This document shows positions 25,540 to 37,660 of a stretch of 64,000 nt of DNA, in pieces. This stretch comes from Anastrepha obliqua. Lineage: Eukaryota; Arthropoda; Insecta; Diptera; Tephritidae. The notes under the pieces were generated by a model. The model was not told the origin of the DNA, made no database searches, and was given only the letters and a program-made list of their open reading frames with translations. The DNA lies in the NCBI RefSeq assembly GCF_027943255.1, contig NC_072893.1:59862001-59926000 (forward strand), read 5' to 3'. Both the position numbers and the translations under genes were made by a program. Position 1 is the stretch's first letter. Each line of letters starts with the position of its first letter.

Positions 25540-25850
25540 TACTTGTTGTGGATAAAAATGTTGTCGAAAGCATTATTACTGATGATGAGACATAGTACGG
25601 AGTAGGTTTATAAACATAACATCAAAAATAAATAAAGAAATTCGGATAGGTGCTTCTCAGATGCGTCCAATTTCAGCAAACTACTTCAAAGTCGGCTCGA
25701 CGCCATAGTTTTTTTAATCGTTTTCTTTGATCGTTGTTAGATGGTCCACCTCAAATTCCTTTCACTAGACCACATAGTAAAAAAAAAGATTATTATCTGA
25801 GCATGCTAAAGAGATTGATGGAGCATACTTATCGCTCGCCGCATGGTTTT
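25540..25850 (+). mobile_element. mariner transposase fragment
   Basis: The plus strand contains ESIITDDET (the ITGDET box with the first catalytic Asp), then about 70 codons later KDYYLSMLKRLMEHTYR, matching the (K/N)EYYLxVLRRLREAIR block of mariner transposases. Stops in between. Terminal repeats not found. Confidence 0.6.
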
Positions 25851-26195
25851 TTGGCCTCATATCCGTAAGTTCTGAGCACACTATTAAGTCAAGTTAAAGG
25901 TTTTGAGCATTTTTTGCTTCATCTAGAGAATGAAATTCAATTATATAAAATTATTCGATTTAGATCAAATATGCGCCATTTCGTTTTATAATTTGTATCC
26001 ATTTAGAAAGTAATTTCATAATTTCTCGATTCAAGAAGTGCTTTGCTCTATCGTTAAAAAACTTAACTAGTCAAGTTTCATATGCCTTCTTTGAGGCCAA
26101 TTTTGAACCATTGAGCAAATTTTGCAAATGTCTGAAAAGGTGATAATTGTCTTGTATCCGATTCATACTATATATATTCGCTTTTATTATAGTTC

Positions 26196-26461
26196 GCCCT
26201 TTGTAGATGATTAGCCGAGCTCCTCCTCCTATTAGTGGTGTGCGTCTTGATGATACTACAAATGGAGGGACCTACAACTTTAAACTGACTCCGAACGCCA
26301 AATGTTTTTCATAAGTAGATTTTTCATGGCAGAAATATACTGGCAGATTTGTCATTACCTGCCGAGGATCGTTCGCTATTATATAGACACAACTTTTTCT
26401 ATCAATTTGTGTTTCGTGTCATGATAGTCACGCACCAACCCGTTTGGCTACGGCGGCCGCC
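26196..26461 (-). mobile_element. tRNA-derived SINE copy
   Basis: Reverse orientation. It has CCGAGCTCCTCCTCCTATTA, GGTGTGCGTCTTGATG, GGAGGGACCTACAACTT, CCTGCCGAGG, and finally the head with GCACCAACCCGTTTGGCTAC (complement of the A-box). Diverged from the 16114 copy but nearly full length. Confidence 0.8.
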
Positions 26462-26464
26462 TAT

Positions 26465-29035
26465 ACTACAGGACTAGACTAAACGGTGGGTATAATCGAA
26501 CCTCTGAAACAAAATCTCGGAGTTTCTGGCACGCCGTTAAAACATGTGTGGCCTGGCATTATTTTGATGGAACACATCACCCCTCCTAATGATCAATTAT
26601 GACCGCTTCTGATCGATCGCTTGCTTTACTCTGGGCTAACTATAGTAAATACATCCCTTCCAATTCGTTAAAATTTAATTTTGATATGTTGCAATATCAT
26701 AAAAGGACACTTTATTGTTAACATGAAATATGCGCGACTGTACTTCGTATAAAACCTTTGCTACAGCAGCTTTTTAAACAGCGTGAACTTATTAAAGCAA
26801 TGCACTTTAACTTTCAAGTTGAACCATAAAAAAGAAGGTTAACCAAAACGAAATGAAATGAAAAAATTGAAAATGCGAACCTAGAAAAATGTGTCGGCAA
26901 ATGAAAAATACTGCAACACTTAAACGTAACATCATTTTTCTTCCACTCAATTTCGCCCACTATACGACTTTCCGCCGCGTTCACCTCGAAAGAATTCAAA
27001 CCTGCGGTTGGGTAAAAGCATCACACCACAGATTTATGAATGCGTAAAATATCTGCTTGTCTATGCGCTGCATACTCATACAATTGCGTTCCACAACTCT
27101 TAGCCGCTGGTAAGTGCCAGTAAAGTGATTCGTAGATGACGCGGCATTCTATGAGTTGTCGTTATCGCTGCCCAAAGAATCAATGTATGTACGCAGACAA
27201 AATTGGTGAGTGGTGGGTGCAGAGGGTCAGAGGAAGAAAGGAGGGGCGGAGTGAAAGGATGGAGAGCGAGGAATTGACAGCTTTGAAATGGTTGTTTGGA
27301 GCGCATAACATTCGCGCACAGCTATAATTCAAACCACACAGCGCTTGCAATCACTGGCGTAAAGTGCTTCCTTTTGTGTTCTAATGCGATTTTACAACCC
27401 GCCACCTTTCCGGTTGCGCACACACCAATCCACTCATTCACTGTCATTCATTCGCACTTTTCACACCCAATCCAGGCCTCTCAATCTGCTTCCAAACCAA
27501 TTCAGACATATCTCATGGCACTTCGACGCACACGTCCACTCTACGTGGAATGGCATAAGTATGATTTCATTTTTACTACGCTTTTTTCGTTTTCTTTTTT
27601 TGTTTTTTATGATTCCTTTTATTTAAACACTTTCAACATTATTCCAGTCGTATTAAGCTGCCTTTTTTTTGTGCTTAAAAGCATATTATTTCAAGCAATC
27701 ATTTCAGTTCATACAACTGACTTGGACCATCGCAGCACACATACCTACATACACATGCGCACTTGTTTGCATGTTGGTATGTGTAGTTTTTGTGCAATAT
27801 ATTATACTGAAATGCTTTCGACGCCTATAGCATTTCTCTTAATTTTTCTACTTAAGTAATCGTGCGCCCGCACCTTGTCTCCCCATCTCTTCTCTGGCAA
27901 ACCTTACTTTGTTTTACACCTCATAAGTAATCTTAATGGCATGCAATATCCCAGCTTAAATCTTTCTACGTTGACTGAGCAGTCTCATATGTATCGTATG
28001 TGCACGCGTATGTGTGTAATATATGAAGCCTCCACCTACATTATTCGTAGGAATAACAACAATGCTAAAGTGCTAGCGCATACTATTCAATGTTATTTAA
28101 TAAACCTTGAGAGAAATCAGTCTGTTTTTAGTGAACTGTGCGCAAAACGCCGCTTCCGCGAACGTACAATTCGGAACTTACGAGGGGAGGTCAAAGAGTC
28201 TAAGTTATAGAAGGATTCGTCAGGAGGTTCGCATATTTTTACTAAGCTTTCAGACTAAACCTCAGCAAAATTAGGTTCCATTTTGATTTATTCATTTAAT
28301 AATCTAAAAACGCAGTATTTCATGCAGACTATGAAAAACGGAATAATATAATATTAAATCGATCAAATATAACCTTGTTTCATTATCTTATAGTTTACAG
28401 AAAAATAATATTTGGTAGTACTTAAAGTTTAGCTTAACAATTAATTTAGTAACAAATTGAAGTGGTACTTTTTTGAAGAAAAATTTATACCAGTGTGAGA
28501 GATCTCGCAAAGATCTAGAAATCAGAGCATTGGACACATAATTAGTTCTTACCATCAATAACCAGAAAATATCATAATTTCATAAGCTTCGCCGAGGAAT
28601 ATTGAAATTAATTCTCTAGAATAACGATGAGGAGTCAATCGCCCCAATTAGCAAATCGAAAACGAACGTGAGGGAGAGAATAGTCCTTCTAATACCTAGT
28701 GTTTTTGGATTAATGAGCAAGCACCGACTTTATAGGATGAAATTGGATCAGAGATATCACCGGATGAACAAGACAATTTGGACGAAAATCGCAACATTGA
28801 AAAAAGTTGAGTTTCATAATATTCTTCACTGATCAGGAATCACCAAAGAAGAGACTCCGCCTACTTCTATGGATTATTGGGTAGGAAACTATTGATTTAT
28901 AATTTGACATACTCTATTCAAAGCAACGTGAAGAGTTAACTGAAGGCGAATAGTACTCAGAGCAGCGCTTGAGACGAAGTCCCCAGGCATGGTTGCGAAA
29001 GAAACAAATCGCAAAATTGGTTGCAGTAGCGTCTA
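26465..29035. other. Unassigned interval with a GC-richer centre
   Basis: 27000-27560 is less AT-rich than its surroundings and has an open frame of 187 codons (27296-27859), but it lacks an ATG at its start, has no recognisable domain and ends in hydrophobic low-complexity sequence. I do not call a gene. Confidence 0.35.
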
Positions 29036-29039
29036 CTCT

Positions 29040-29220
29040 TAGCATTAATGAAAATCGATCAACTTGATTATTTTGGGATGTCTAAGGTCAGGGCAAGATG
29101 GGCACCGAGAATTCTCACACCAATACAGAGGAAACATCCCGTCGAATGTGAGCTCTTGAATCTGTTTAACAAGAGCAGGAATGAATTTACGCACCGAATT
29201 CTTATATATCATATTTAATT
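29040..29220 (+). mobile_element. mariner transposase fragment
   Basis: One frame reads GMSKVRARWAPRILTPIQRK then ECELLNLFNKSRNEFTHRI, which fits the LGM-KV-ARWVP-LLT-DQK block and the following helix before the first catalytic Asp in mariner transposases. Nothing further downstream could be aligned. Confidence 0.6.
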
Positions 29221-29789
29221 TATCTATTTCTCTGGAGTACAGATATTTTTGTTAGAAATATACTTAAGAACGATTGGGTCTTCATCCGTAAGTGGTAAGT
29301 AAGTAAAAAATAAAGTATCTGGAGTATTCCTACAGCATTTTACTCAAGTTTACATAATTCGTCAATGTCGAAAGGGACAAATTGCACCAGCTTTTCGAAA
29401 AGAATTTCATAGAATTGCGAAAGACCGGTTGAGACTTCAATATAATTAAATGTTTCAAAAACGATGGTTTTTAATGTTTTCAAACTTTTTTTTGAATACA
29501 TATAAAAGAGTAGAGAACGTTTCCAGCAAAAACCAAAGCGCGAAAGATTGTCAGCCAAATTGATAGGATGATCGTTAGATTGTCAAATCAGTATCCCAGA
29601 AATAGAGCTGCTGACATCCATTGAGAAAGCTTTATAGCCAATAACAAAGGAAAAGTCCGGCAATTGGCAAATTCAGGGCTATTGGTAAAAGTACCGAAAC
29701 GTCAACGCTGAATTGAGTTTGCTCCAAAGCATGTTTCCTGTACTCAAAATCTATACCGTTATTTTTATTATTTATTATTAGTTTTATTT

Positions 29790-30330
29790 AGCGAAAATAA
29801 GTAGAGTTGGTCCAGATGATACGAAGTATGTAAGATGACCAAAACGTGCAGTACTCGGCTCCAAGTTCGTCTCACCAGTCGTAAAGCACGGCGGAGGCTC
29901 AGTAACTGTGTGGAGCTGCTTTTCACGGAACGGTGTCGGACCAAGCCTTCGTATTGAAGGTAATATCGATGCAGACAAGTACGTTCAGAAACTTCCAAAT
30001 GAAGTTCTACCTTATGTGGTAGAGAATTTACCGGTGATTTGGAAATTTCAGCCAGATAATGATCCGAAGCACATTTCTGGTGTGGCAAAAACGTTTTTCG
30101 AATACAATTCGATGACTTTTCTGGATTAAGCTTCTTTGAGTGCCGACTTAAATCCATTAGAACATCTTTGGAGCAACATCAAAAATGCACTTGGTACGCA
30201 GAATATCAAAAATTAGGATCAGTTATTTGCAGAGGCCAAGGCAGCATGGCAATCCATTCCTATTGAACGTTGTAGAGATTTAATACTGTCAATGCAAAGT
30301 CTCTATTCAGCAGTAATAAAATAAATAAAA
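29790..30330 (+). mobile_element. Tc1-like transposase remnant (DD34E)
   Basis: The plus strand gives VVKHGGGSVTVWSCFSRNG then GPSLRIEGNIDADKYVQKL. The second catalytic Asp sits in QPDNDPKHISG and the catalytic Glu in NPLEHLWSNIK, with 34 residues between them (DD34E). A stop codon lies in the middle of that interval. The C-terminus ends around 30320 with ILSMQSLYSAVIK. The DNA-binding half is missing and terminal repeats were not identified. Confidence 0.8.
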
Positions 30331-30640
30331 TAAAATAAAAAATTTTAACAAAATATTAATGTACAATTTTCAAATTCAACAAATTAGCACACTGGCTACT
30401 AGGGCTTTCAGTGCTATCGATTTTACTATTATTTTGCCTTACTCTTTAGTATTCTTCTCAATTTGGGATGTTATTGAGTTCTGTAAATGAAGTAAAAAAT
30501 TTATGTTTTTCTTAGATAAAAAGGCTAATACAGATTTAAAACATTTTAAATTTATAAAATAAAACCTAATATTCTAAACAATTTAAAAACACCAAAGTTT
30601 ATTGAAAAATTGCTCAAATGGAGAAACTTGATTGGCGTTA

Positions 30641-31060
30641 CCCTTTATTAGGTGTTTGGCCGAGTTCCTTCTCATATTTGTGGTCAGGGTTGGGCATAGT
30701 GCACTAAATAATTAGTGAAATGGGCGGATGAGGACAATTGAATATTTAGTGATAATGAAACCCTTATTTTAACTACCACCAAAACATTACTGATAGTGCA
30801 ATTTAGTTGTAGTGCAAAATGCCCTACCCTGTATGTGGTATGCGTATGGATGTTGTTCCACAAATGTGGGGTCCTACTCCGACCGGCGGATGGTTTTTTA
30901 TGAGGAGCGTTTTCGTGGCACAAATATACTAAGAGGTTTGGCATGGCCTGCCGAGGGAGACCGCTATTAGAAAAATCTTTCATTTAGAGTTTTGAACCTG
31001 TGCACTTTCGAATGGTATAGTCACGCATCAACCCATTAGGCTACGGCTGACAAAGCTTAG
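30641..31060 (-). mobile_element. tRNA-derived SINE copy interrupted by a hAT-type MITE
   Basis: Reverse-oriented SINE with GTGTTTGGCCGAGTTCC at the left, then an insertion (30685-30831). The body resumes at TATGTGGTATGCGTATGGATGTTGTTCCACAAAT and CCTGCCGAGGGAGACCGC, and the head ends GCATCAACCCATTAGGCTAC. Removing the insertion restores the normal family sequence. Confidence 0.82.
30685..30831. mobile_element. hAT-type MITE inserted in a SINE
   Basis: 147 bp with inverted ends CAGGGTTGGGCA and (complement of right end) CAGGGTAGGGCA, and subterminal GCACTA repeats. Flanked by TTTGTGGT (30677-30684) and TATGTGGT (30832-30839), an 8-bp duplication with one mismatch. CAGGG ends with 8-bp duplications are the hAT superfamily signature. 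No coding capacity. Confidence 0.85.
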
Positions 31061-31889
31061 TGTTGAGCTTAGTAACCAACCAGTGACAAAGCAAGAGTCT
31101 AATTCCATGCGTGTTTTCTTTGGAGACCAAATAATTGAATATTTAAATTCCGTTCATTTCGTGAGCCTCTTGATCTCCCTCGTAAGAGACTGATTTTTCG
31201 GATTACAATATCTGTAAGTGCAATAGGTACCCCGGTTAATGCCAAAGACATATGTAAGAGGATACCTTAAGGACTACCAAGTGAAATAAAAGTATTATTT
31301 GCTGCTTCTTAGTGCTTGTAGGTGCGAAGTGTGAAAATTAAGGTCCACAAATTTCCAGTTATTGTTGAAATTTCAAGTCTAAGCCAAGTTTGATTTGTAT
31401 TTCATGCATATTTTTCTAAAACAATTTTTAGGGTGTAGACAATATGAGTCACTGGAGATGAGACCTAAATATTTGAGTATAACTTCGAGACTCTCAAACA
31501 AAGTAGGTGTAAAAGAGTGAACAGTGGTAAACAAAGGCGGGCATGTCCAACTCGCAATTGAAGGCAATATTGAAATTTTTTTATATTTGAGACATAATTC
31601 ATCGTTTAAATGTTGCTGCAGAACAGATAATGACTATAGAGTTCCATGTTGGCGTCTTGGTATCGCCGACTACAACTTTTTTTATTTAGGGCGGTGTACC
31701 GAAAATTCAGAAAGCTGTAACCATGGCGTTTAGCGGGTTAACTTCATTGGATTACTAAGATAGCTACCAACGCTTGCAGTAACGTTAAAGGCATTAACAT
31801 TCCATATTGTTGATTTCTCAGAGCAATGTAAGTGACTATTCAGTAGTCAATCAGCTTGTGTGGTTGCCATTTTTTGCACTTCAGACCTA

Positions 31890-32110
31890 ATTCAACCGTA
31901 GCTCAAACCATTTTGACTATCGCTTAAATTTAATAAAGCCACCTATTTTGAAATCAGATAATTCTGTTAGTTTCCATGCCACATACCTCCGGAGCGTTTT
32001 GTACTTTAAGGCTCCTATGCCGGAACACTCGCACAGGAGATGATGAACAGCTTCGCTCGCAAGCGAACACAATAAAGTTCATGCTAACTGATATCTAGCA
32101 TAGGTAAATT
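31890..32110 (-). mobile_element. Possible non-LTR retrotransposon C-terminal fragment
   Basis: The minus strand reads VHHLLCECSGIGALKYKTL, then KLTELSDFKIGGFIKF and SKWF. This matches the C-terminal (E)HxLC(E/D)C...FI(K)xSKWF arrangement of LOA-like ORF2. Short, with two frame changes. Confidence 0.45.
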
Positions 32111-33019
32111 TTCAAACTCCGCCTAAGCTTCTGCTTCCATTACGAGAACAACGAAGTACGAAAAGTGAGCAACTGCAAAAGTAAAAGTAAACTAAAACTT
32201 GCTGCTTACTGCAACAGCAATTTTTGTTTTTTAAGCCAGTTGCTTCAGCTGGCAGTGTAAGCAAAAACTTATTCCGCTGTAAGTTGATTTCTCTTTCTTA
32301 GTTGCAGCTAAACAACTACAAATGCAAAGCGGTATGACCGACTCAAAATGAGCATCCATTGTTTACAATACACATACACACGCTTATTCTATACATATCT
32401 ACATATACATGTTTTCTATCTCGAAGCTGTTGTGCGATTAACTTGGGAAGCGCTGGAGAATAGAGGGAGTGCAGTAGGGTTCATCACTTATTTCAGTTTT
32501 GTAGCTCATGAGGCCTTTTAACGCCCACAAACTTGGGTAGCTAACTTATTTTTTCAAATCCACTGATCCTTGTGGGCACGCGGGACTCCCGTAAAGAGTC
32601 TTGCTCTTTTGTGAGAAGTCGAATGCGAAGAACGGATGAAGGATTGCCGCAGAGCACGATTTAAATTTATCATCTCATAAGCCAATGGAGAGGTGCAGAG
32701 ATTTGCTTGGTGAATGACACGATAACACAAAAAGTGCAGCTTAGAGCATACTTACAAGAAAAAAGAACTTAAAAAGAAATTCGCTTAGATAGATATTCGT
32801 TAATTATACAATAAAAATGTACTAATTGTTATTTGGTCTACATTCCCTTCTGCCTATGCAGCCACCACTTTCAGTACTTTGAACAAAACATAGTTTGCAT
32901 AGTTTATGACAAGGGTATTTTTCAGAATTTTAATTTATCTTATTGTCCCGCTAAAAAAATGTCTCAACTTATGGTTCGATTTAAGTTAATCGAAGTTTAG
33001 ATAAGTATTGAAATCTTGA

Positions 33020-34070
33020 GCATAGAAATGCCAGAAGATGTATATCTAGTGAGATACGGGACACTGCCGACACTAGGAGAAAGCTGAACCAATTTATGAT
33101 CAGGAAGCAAATATGGTTTGGGAACTATAGTCTGGAACTCGCCAACATCGAAGTCATCCTGATGATACGAGGTGACCTGTCACTCGAGGTCAGCATAGAC
33201 GACACGTCCGTAATGACCCAAAAAGGAGTCAAATACCTAGGTATTCAATTGCGGGCTGGGCCCAGATACGGCATGCGGCTACCAAAGCTGCCAAGATCAC
33301 GGGAATGCTTAGCAGATTAATGATAATCATCGGTGGGCCAACACACAGCAAAAGAAGGTTAATCATGACAGGCAGAAACTCAATTCTCTTGTATGGCAAA
33401 GAAGTATGTGGAGATGTGCTAAGTTGCAGAGCTAAGTGCAATGCACTGGACGCTGTGAAATGAACAGCGGTACTCAGTATTGCCTCAGCTTGCCGCATTG
33501 TCTCCGGTGCTGAAGTCTTTGTGATCAGCGGGGAGATACCCGTCGACCTCATAGCCCGGAAATGAATGAATGCGTGGGACTCCAAAAACCGTACGGGCCA
33601 CGTAAGCGATCCCAAGTGCATATACTGCGAAGCGCCGAGAATGACGTTGAACACAGGTTTTTTAGTTGTGGCAGATGGCTCGCTGAAACAGATGTTCTAA
33701 GGAAGCACATCGCCAAGCAACATAACCAGCAAAACGCGAGGACTGCTGGAGCACGGTAAAGATGTGTAAGTACATTGAGGACACACTACGAAAAAAAGAT
33801 AGAACTCGGCTTACAGACAGAAACACAACAAGACGAGTCTATAGCATGAAGCCTGGCTACAAATGCGGTGGACCCAGATGTGGGTGAATAGAACTGGTCT
33901 TTTATAGATGTCATTTAGGGCCCTCGCGAAATAATGCAGAAAGTTGGCCCGGGAAGGGTGTTTCTCCAGAAGGGGAGGAGGGATTGTTTTACCATAGTGG
34001 TCACACCACTCAATGCAGTAGTCGACGGTTACTGTATGTGCGAAGGCCAACACAACAAAACAAAATAGTT
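33020..34070 (+). mobile_element. R1-like non-LTR retrotransposon, ORF2 C-terminal part
   Basis: The plus strand reads KGVKYLGIQLRAG (the KYLGV box after RT), then, in shifted frames, GGPTHSKRRLIM and NSILLYGKEVC, then SIASACRIVSGAEVFVISGE with IPVDLIAR. The zinc-knuckle-like end near 33640-33700 reads ENDVEHRFFSCGRWLAETDV. This order (thumb, connection, CxxC-H-C) is that of R1-clade elements. Several frameshifts. About 300 bp of probable 3' UTR run to the AAGTT tract at 34070. Confidence 0.68.
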
Positions 34071-34312
34071 TAGATAAGTCAAGTTAAGGTAAGTTAACTT
34101 AAGCTAAATTGTCTTAAAATGATTAAGTTGTATTGAGTTGAGTTAAATGAAGCTAATTTAAGCCAATTTAAATTAAGTTTATTAAGTTATGTTAAGTTAA
34201 ACTAAGTTGAGTTGTTTATGTTATGTTAAGTTAAGTTAATCTAAGCTAGAGTAAGTAAAGATAAGTTAAGTTGACTAAGTAAAGTTAAGTTAAATTAAGT
34301 TAAGCAAATTAT
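34070..34312 (+). repeat. Degenerate AAGTT/TAAGT satellite-like tract
   Basis: About 240 bases of imperfect AAGTT, AAGTTAAG and AAGCTAA units, directly downstream of the R1-like remnant. It could be an expanded retrotransposon tail. Confidence 0.85.
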
Positions 34313-34379
34313 GGAAAAATGTTATCTGCGTTATAGCTAGCAAAATGTCTATACATATCCGTGCTAATGAACAAAAGAG

Positions 34380-34980
34380 GTTGTACTGCTCGCAAGGTCC
34401 CAAGCTGACGGAGGAACTCAAACAAGCAAAATATTCCAGCTCGATAGCTGAATGATAATCAAAATAGGATCAGTCACCAAAAGGCCGGTGAACGCAAAGG
34501 TTGATTCACAAGTGGATCTGACGCAGCTTTTAAGCGCACACGGATGCTTCCAAAAATATCTGCATCGCTTAGACTTGGCCGGTAGTCCTTATTGCTCAGA
34601 ATGCTTTGACGAGGAGGAGACTGCCAAACGTGTGGCCTTAATTGCAGCAGTTTCGCTAAGGAATACGACAGACTAGCAAACAAAACTGGTGTGTTTCTAA
34701 CGCCCAATAATCCATTCCCACAAATGCTTGAGTCGGATGAAATGTGGAGGGCGGTGCAAGCTTTTGCAACTCGAATTGTCGTGGAACTTCGCAACATGGA
34801 TTGGAGTCCTTCGCCTCAGCAAGAACAGCTGCCGTATTGATGAAACTCAGCAAGACGAACAGCAGACGAATTTAACTGATGGTTGAGCTTATTACTCACG
34901 ACGGCCTTCAGACGTAATTACCAAATCGGTATTTCTAAACGTTGAACCGTCGGACTTGAAGTTCTTTTAGCTGCGTTAAA
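34380..34980 (+). mobile_element. Second R1-like non-LTR retrotransposon 3' end
   Basis: The open frame reads DLTQLLSAHGCFQKYLHRLD, then GSPYCSECFDEEETAKRVAL, the LTQ-LxGHGCF-xYLHR block and CxxC-EETAEHV zinc-knuckle typical of the R1-clade ORF2 C-terminus. In a shifted frame CVSNAQ then WRAVQAFATRIVVELR fits the following helix. It lies in the same orientation as 33020-34070 but repeats the same domain, so it is a separate insertion. Confidence 0.7.
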
Positions 34981-35497
34981 GTCCCACGCTGACTAATGCC
35001 TTCGATTGCTAATGCACCTCGTAAAAAATAATCAAAAAAAAATAGAAAAGATTACGATTATGTACCACCATTAGGGAATTGGCAAAAAGTTAAGTAACAT
35101 AATTCAGTTACGAAAATTAAGTCCAAACCATCCAGATTCTAATAAAAGAAAATGCCAAATGCAGATTTGATATGTTTCAAGGGCAATAATGATTCAAATA
35201 CTTTTAGAGGAATTTTTCATTATAATCTAAATTATTTATCTACCTTTTTTCCTACTAATTACAGATATAATAAAATTCTAATTTCTTTTGCCTTGTAAAG
35301 CACTGAGTGTGGCTGCATTATGGCGAAAATTTAAATTTTTGAAGACATTTCCCTACTAGCAGACGCCAAATTTCCAAATATCTCGTTATTTCAGTGTCTG
35401 AAAAATCTTTTGATCCGTTAAGCACGATAACAGACAACACATCCTGCCGGCACCTCGTTTTGTTTTTCTGCTTTCATAAGGTGTCAACAGTACACAA

Positions 35498-35713
35498 TCA
35501 GCAAATGTTGTTACATTCGCATTGCTTCTCGTTGTCGTATTCACAGTTGTCGCAGAACCAGTTTCGAGTCGACCGCATTTCAGCACCGCTTTCAATGCGC
35601 GAAGGAGAGAAGAGCAACATTGAACCAAACGGCAGCGAAGTCACATCCGCCATAGTCATGCTGACGAAAACAGCAAGCAACGGTAACAAATTCCCATGGC
35701 ACACTAATAACAA
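35498..35713 (-). other. Small Cys-rich open frame, unassigned
   Basis: The minus strand is open from about 35740 to a stop at 35498. The first ATG is near 35662 (MTMADVTSLPF), giving about 53 residues that end NWFCDNCEYDNEKQCECNNI and one more Cys: five Cys in the last 18 residues. Codons upstream of the ATG are hydrophobic (LLPLLAVFV) but have no ATG of their own. I do not recognise it. The surrounding DNA is somewhat GC-richer than its neighbours. It may be chance. Confidence 0.2.
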
Positions 35714-36616
35714 GACGGACGTAGTGCAACAGTAACAACAACTATAATAAAGTCAAAATTTGATTCCCTTTCCTTTGCTTCAATCAATCAACAGCTGACA
35801 AAATGCGCGCACATAAATCAAATTTCAACCATAGATACAGGTGTAGTTGGTATAAGAAATAAATATACTGGCATATGTTTGTGTGCATGCCTGTACATGT
35901 GTGGAGATTCTTACCTGTGGTTATGTGTAAATATGTAAGTACGTGGGTATGTGCGGCCTTATTTTCTTTTTCTTCCGTCATTGGGTCTTGGATTTTACAC
36001 ACAAAGCTTAAATGCTTAAAGGTATTCTAACTTTATTTACGTAGCGGATGTTTCTAAATACCTATTTCGGAACTCCACAAAGACCACAAGCAGGAAACTC
36101 TTACCAATTATCGCCCATTGTACTACACACCTATAAATGTCTCCCCTTCCAACTATTGTTGACGGTCCATCTATTGTTCACGTTCTTAAGAATTTCATGC
36201 ATTAGTGTAGTATTGCGACAAACATCCCCAGCGAGTAGTAAAGCCTATGCGCACTTTACTTTTCATATACAGTCCCACTTTAAGAGAAGTAAAGCTTATG
36301 ATAGTTTTATTTAATTTATGTAGAGGTCAGATTTAAGCCGGCGTCGATTTTGAAACATTCCAAATCTCAGGAAATATAAATGTAATAGTTATCGAAATCA
36401 AGAGTGCTGTAATATTCTGTGGCATTAAACTGAACAATAATGCCTATATTGAAATTTACCCCGCACCATACTTGATGTCATGACATAATAAAACTTGTTT
36501 GGTTTTAACCTGCAGGTAATTTCCAGATTGCCTTCTTATATGGAAAAGGAGATATCAAGAGAGAGAGACACATTATAAAATTCAAACTAGCAGAAGTCTT
36601 CCTTACGAATTTGATA

Positions 36617-36880
36617 TAGAGCTGACGTCGAATAGGTTGGTGCGTGACGGGAGGGCATAGGCTCTAATATCCGCACATGAAACAGCAAAATGATAGATAA
36701 CGGTCGCCCCTCGGCAGGCAATGACAAACCTCCGAGTGAATTTCTACCATGAACAATCCTCTTATCATATAATAACCATTTGACGCTCGGAGTTGGCTTA
36801 AAACTGTGGGTCCTTCCATTTGTGAAACATCATCAAGACGCTCACCACAAATAGGAGGAGGAGCTCGGCCAAATACCTAA
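36617..36880 (+). mobile_element. tRNA-derived SINE copy
   Basis: The head is damaged (GTCGAATAGGTTGGTGCGTGAC), then GGTCGCCCCTCGGCAGGCAA, CAAACCTCCGAGTGAATTTC, and the end CACAAATAGGAGGAGGAGCT CGGCC. Same landmarks and order as 16114-16410. Confidence 0.82.
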
Positions 36881-37660
36881 CTGAAGTATACGTGCCAAGT
36901 AATTATTTTTTTTTTTAACTCAGAGTACAAAATATTGCCATAATGCAGTCGAACAATTTCAAATATGTATTCTATGAAGTTTCACCAAAAAGTAACTATT
37001 TTAAAAATAAAAATGTTTGTTAAGAAAAATAAATAACCAGCTTTGGTTACAAATAAATAAATAAATCGGCAACACTGGTGCAGACCAAATCTTTTATTAC
37101 ATACTTTCTGATCCATTTCAGAGCCAACGATGGTGGAGACATACCATTCAGCCACTTCCAAGAGGCAGCAAGAGATATTGTAGGAATCGTCACTAAAGAA
37201 CTAAAACTGATTGACATCATCAAGCTCTCAGATATTGTAATCATCCAGGTTTAAGATGTACGAACGTATCCATGCAGCTAAGGTTCACACCCTCCCCTGT
37301 CAGTAAAACTGTGCGTCTAGCATAGCAAAATAAGCTGCAATCGCAACTGCCAGCGAACAGATTCACTGAATTCGATGAATGTCCTTCTACTCAACAGAAC
37401 GGCCGACGGTTACAACTCTCCACCGTCGGCGAGGAAGAAGTTGTATTTCGGGGAGCCAGAACAAAAATGAACACTACTTACAGAGCCACACTGCGACTAG
37501 GCGCAACGCGAGTTATGTTGGATTGCTGGTGAGAGTTGAGAAAGAAATGGAAAAGTATTATTTAAAGACACAAAGGAAAGAGCGCAATGTATGCGTATGA
37601 CTAGCTCGAAATATTGTTTCGACAAAAAAAAATATCCGAAAACATCACTACGAAATTTAA

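Noticed and set aside
27296..27859. 187-codon plus-strand open frame as a possible gene
   Set aside because: The first codon is not ATG, no domain or conserved pattern is visible, and the second half is hydrophobic low-complexity typical of T-rich DNA.
34070..34312. Centromeric or telomeric satellite
   Set aside because: Units are irregular and the tract is only about 240 bp, next to a retrotransposon 3' end; a degenerate tail or microsatellite is simpler.
37096..37251. Plus-strand frame with AARDIVGIVTKELK as a host exon
   Set aside because: Short, without convincing splice sites, and not recognised; kept out for lack of support.
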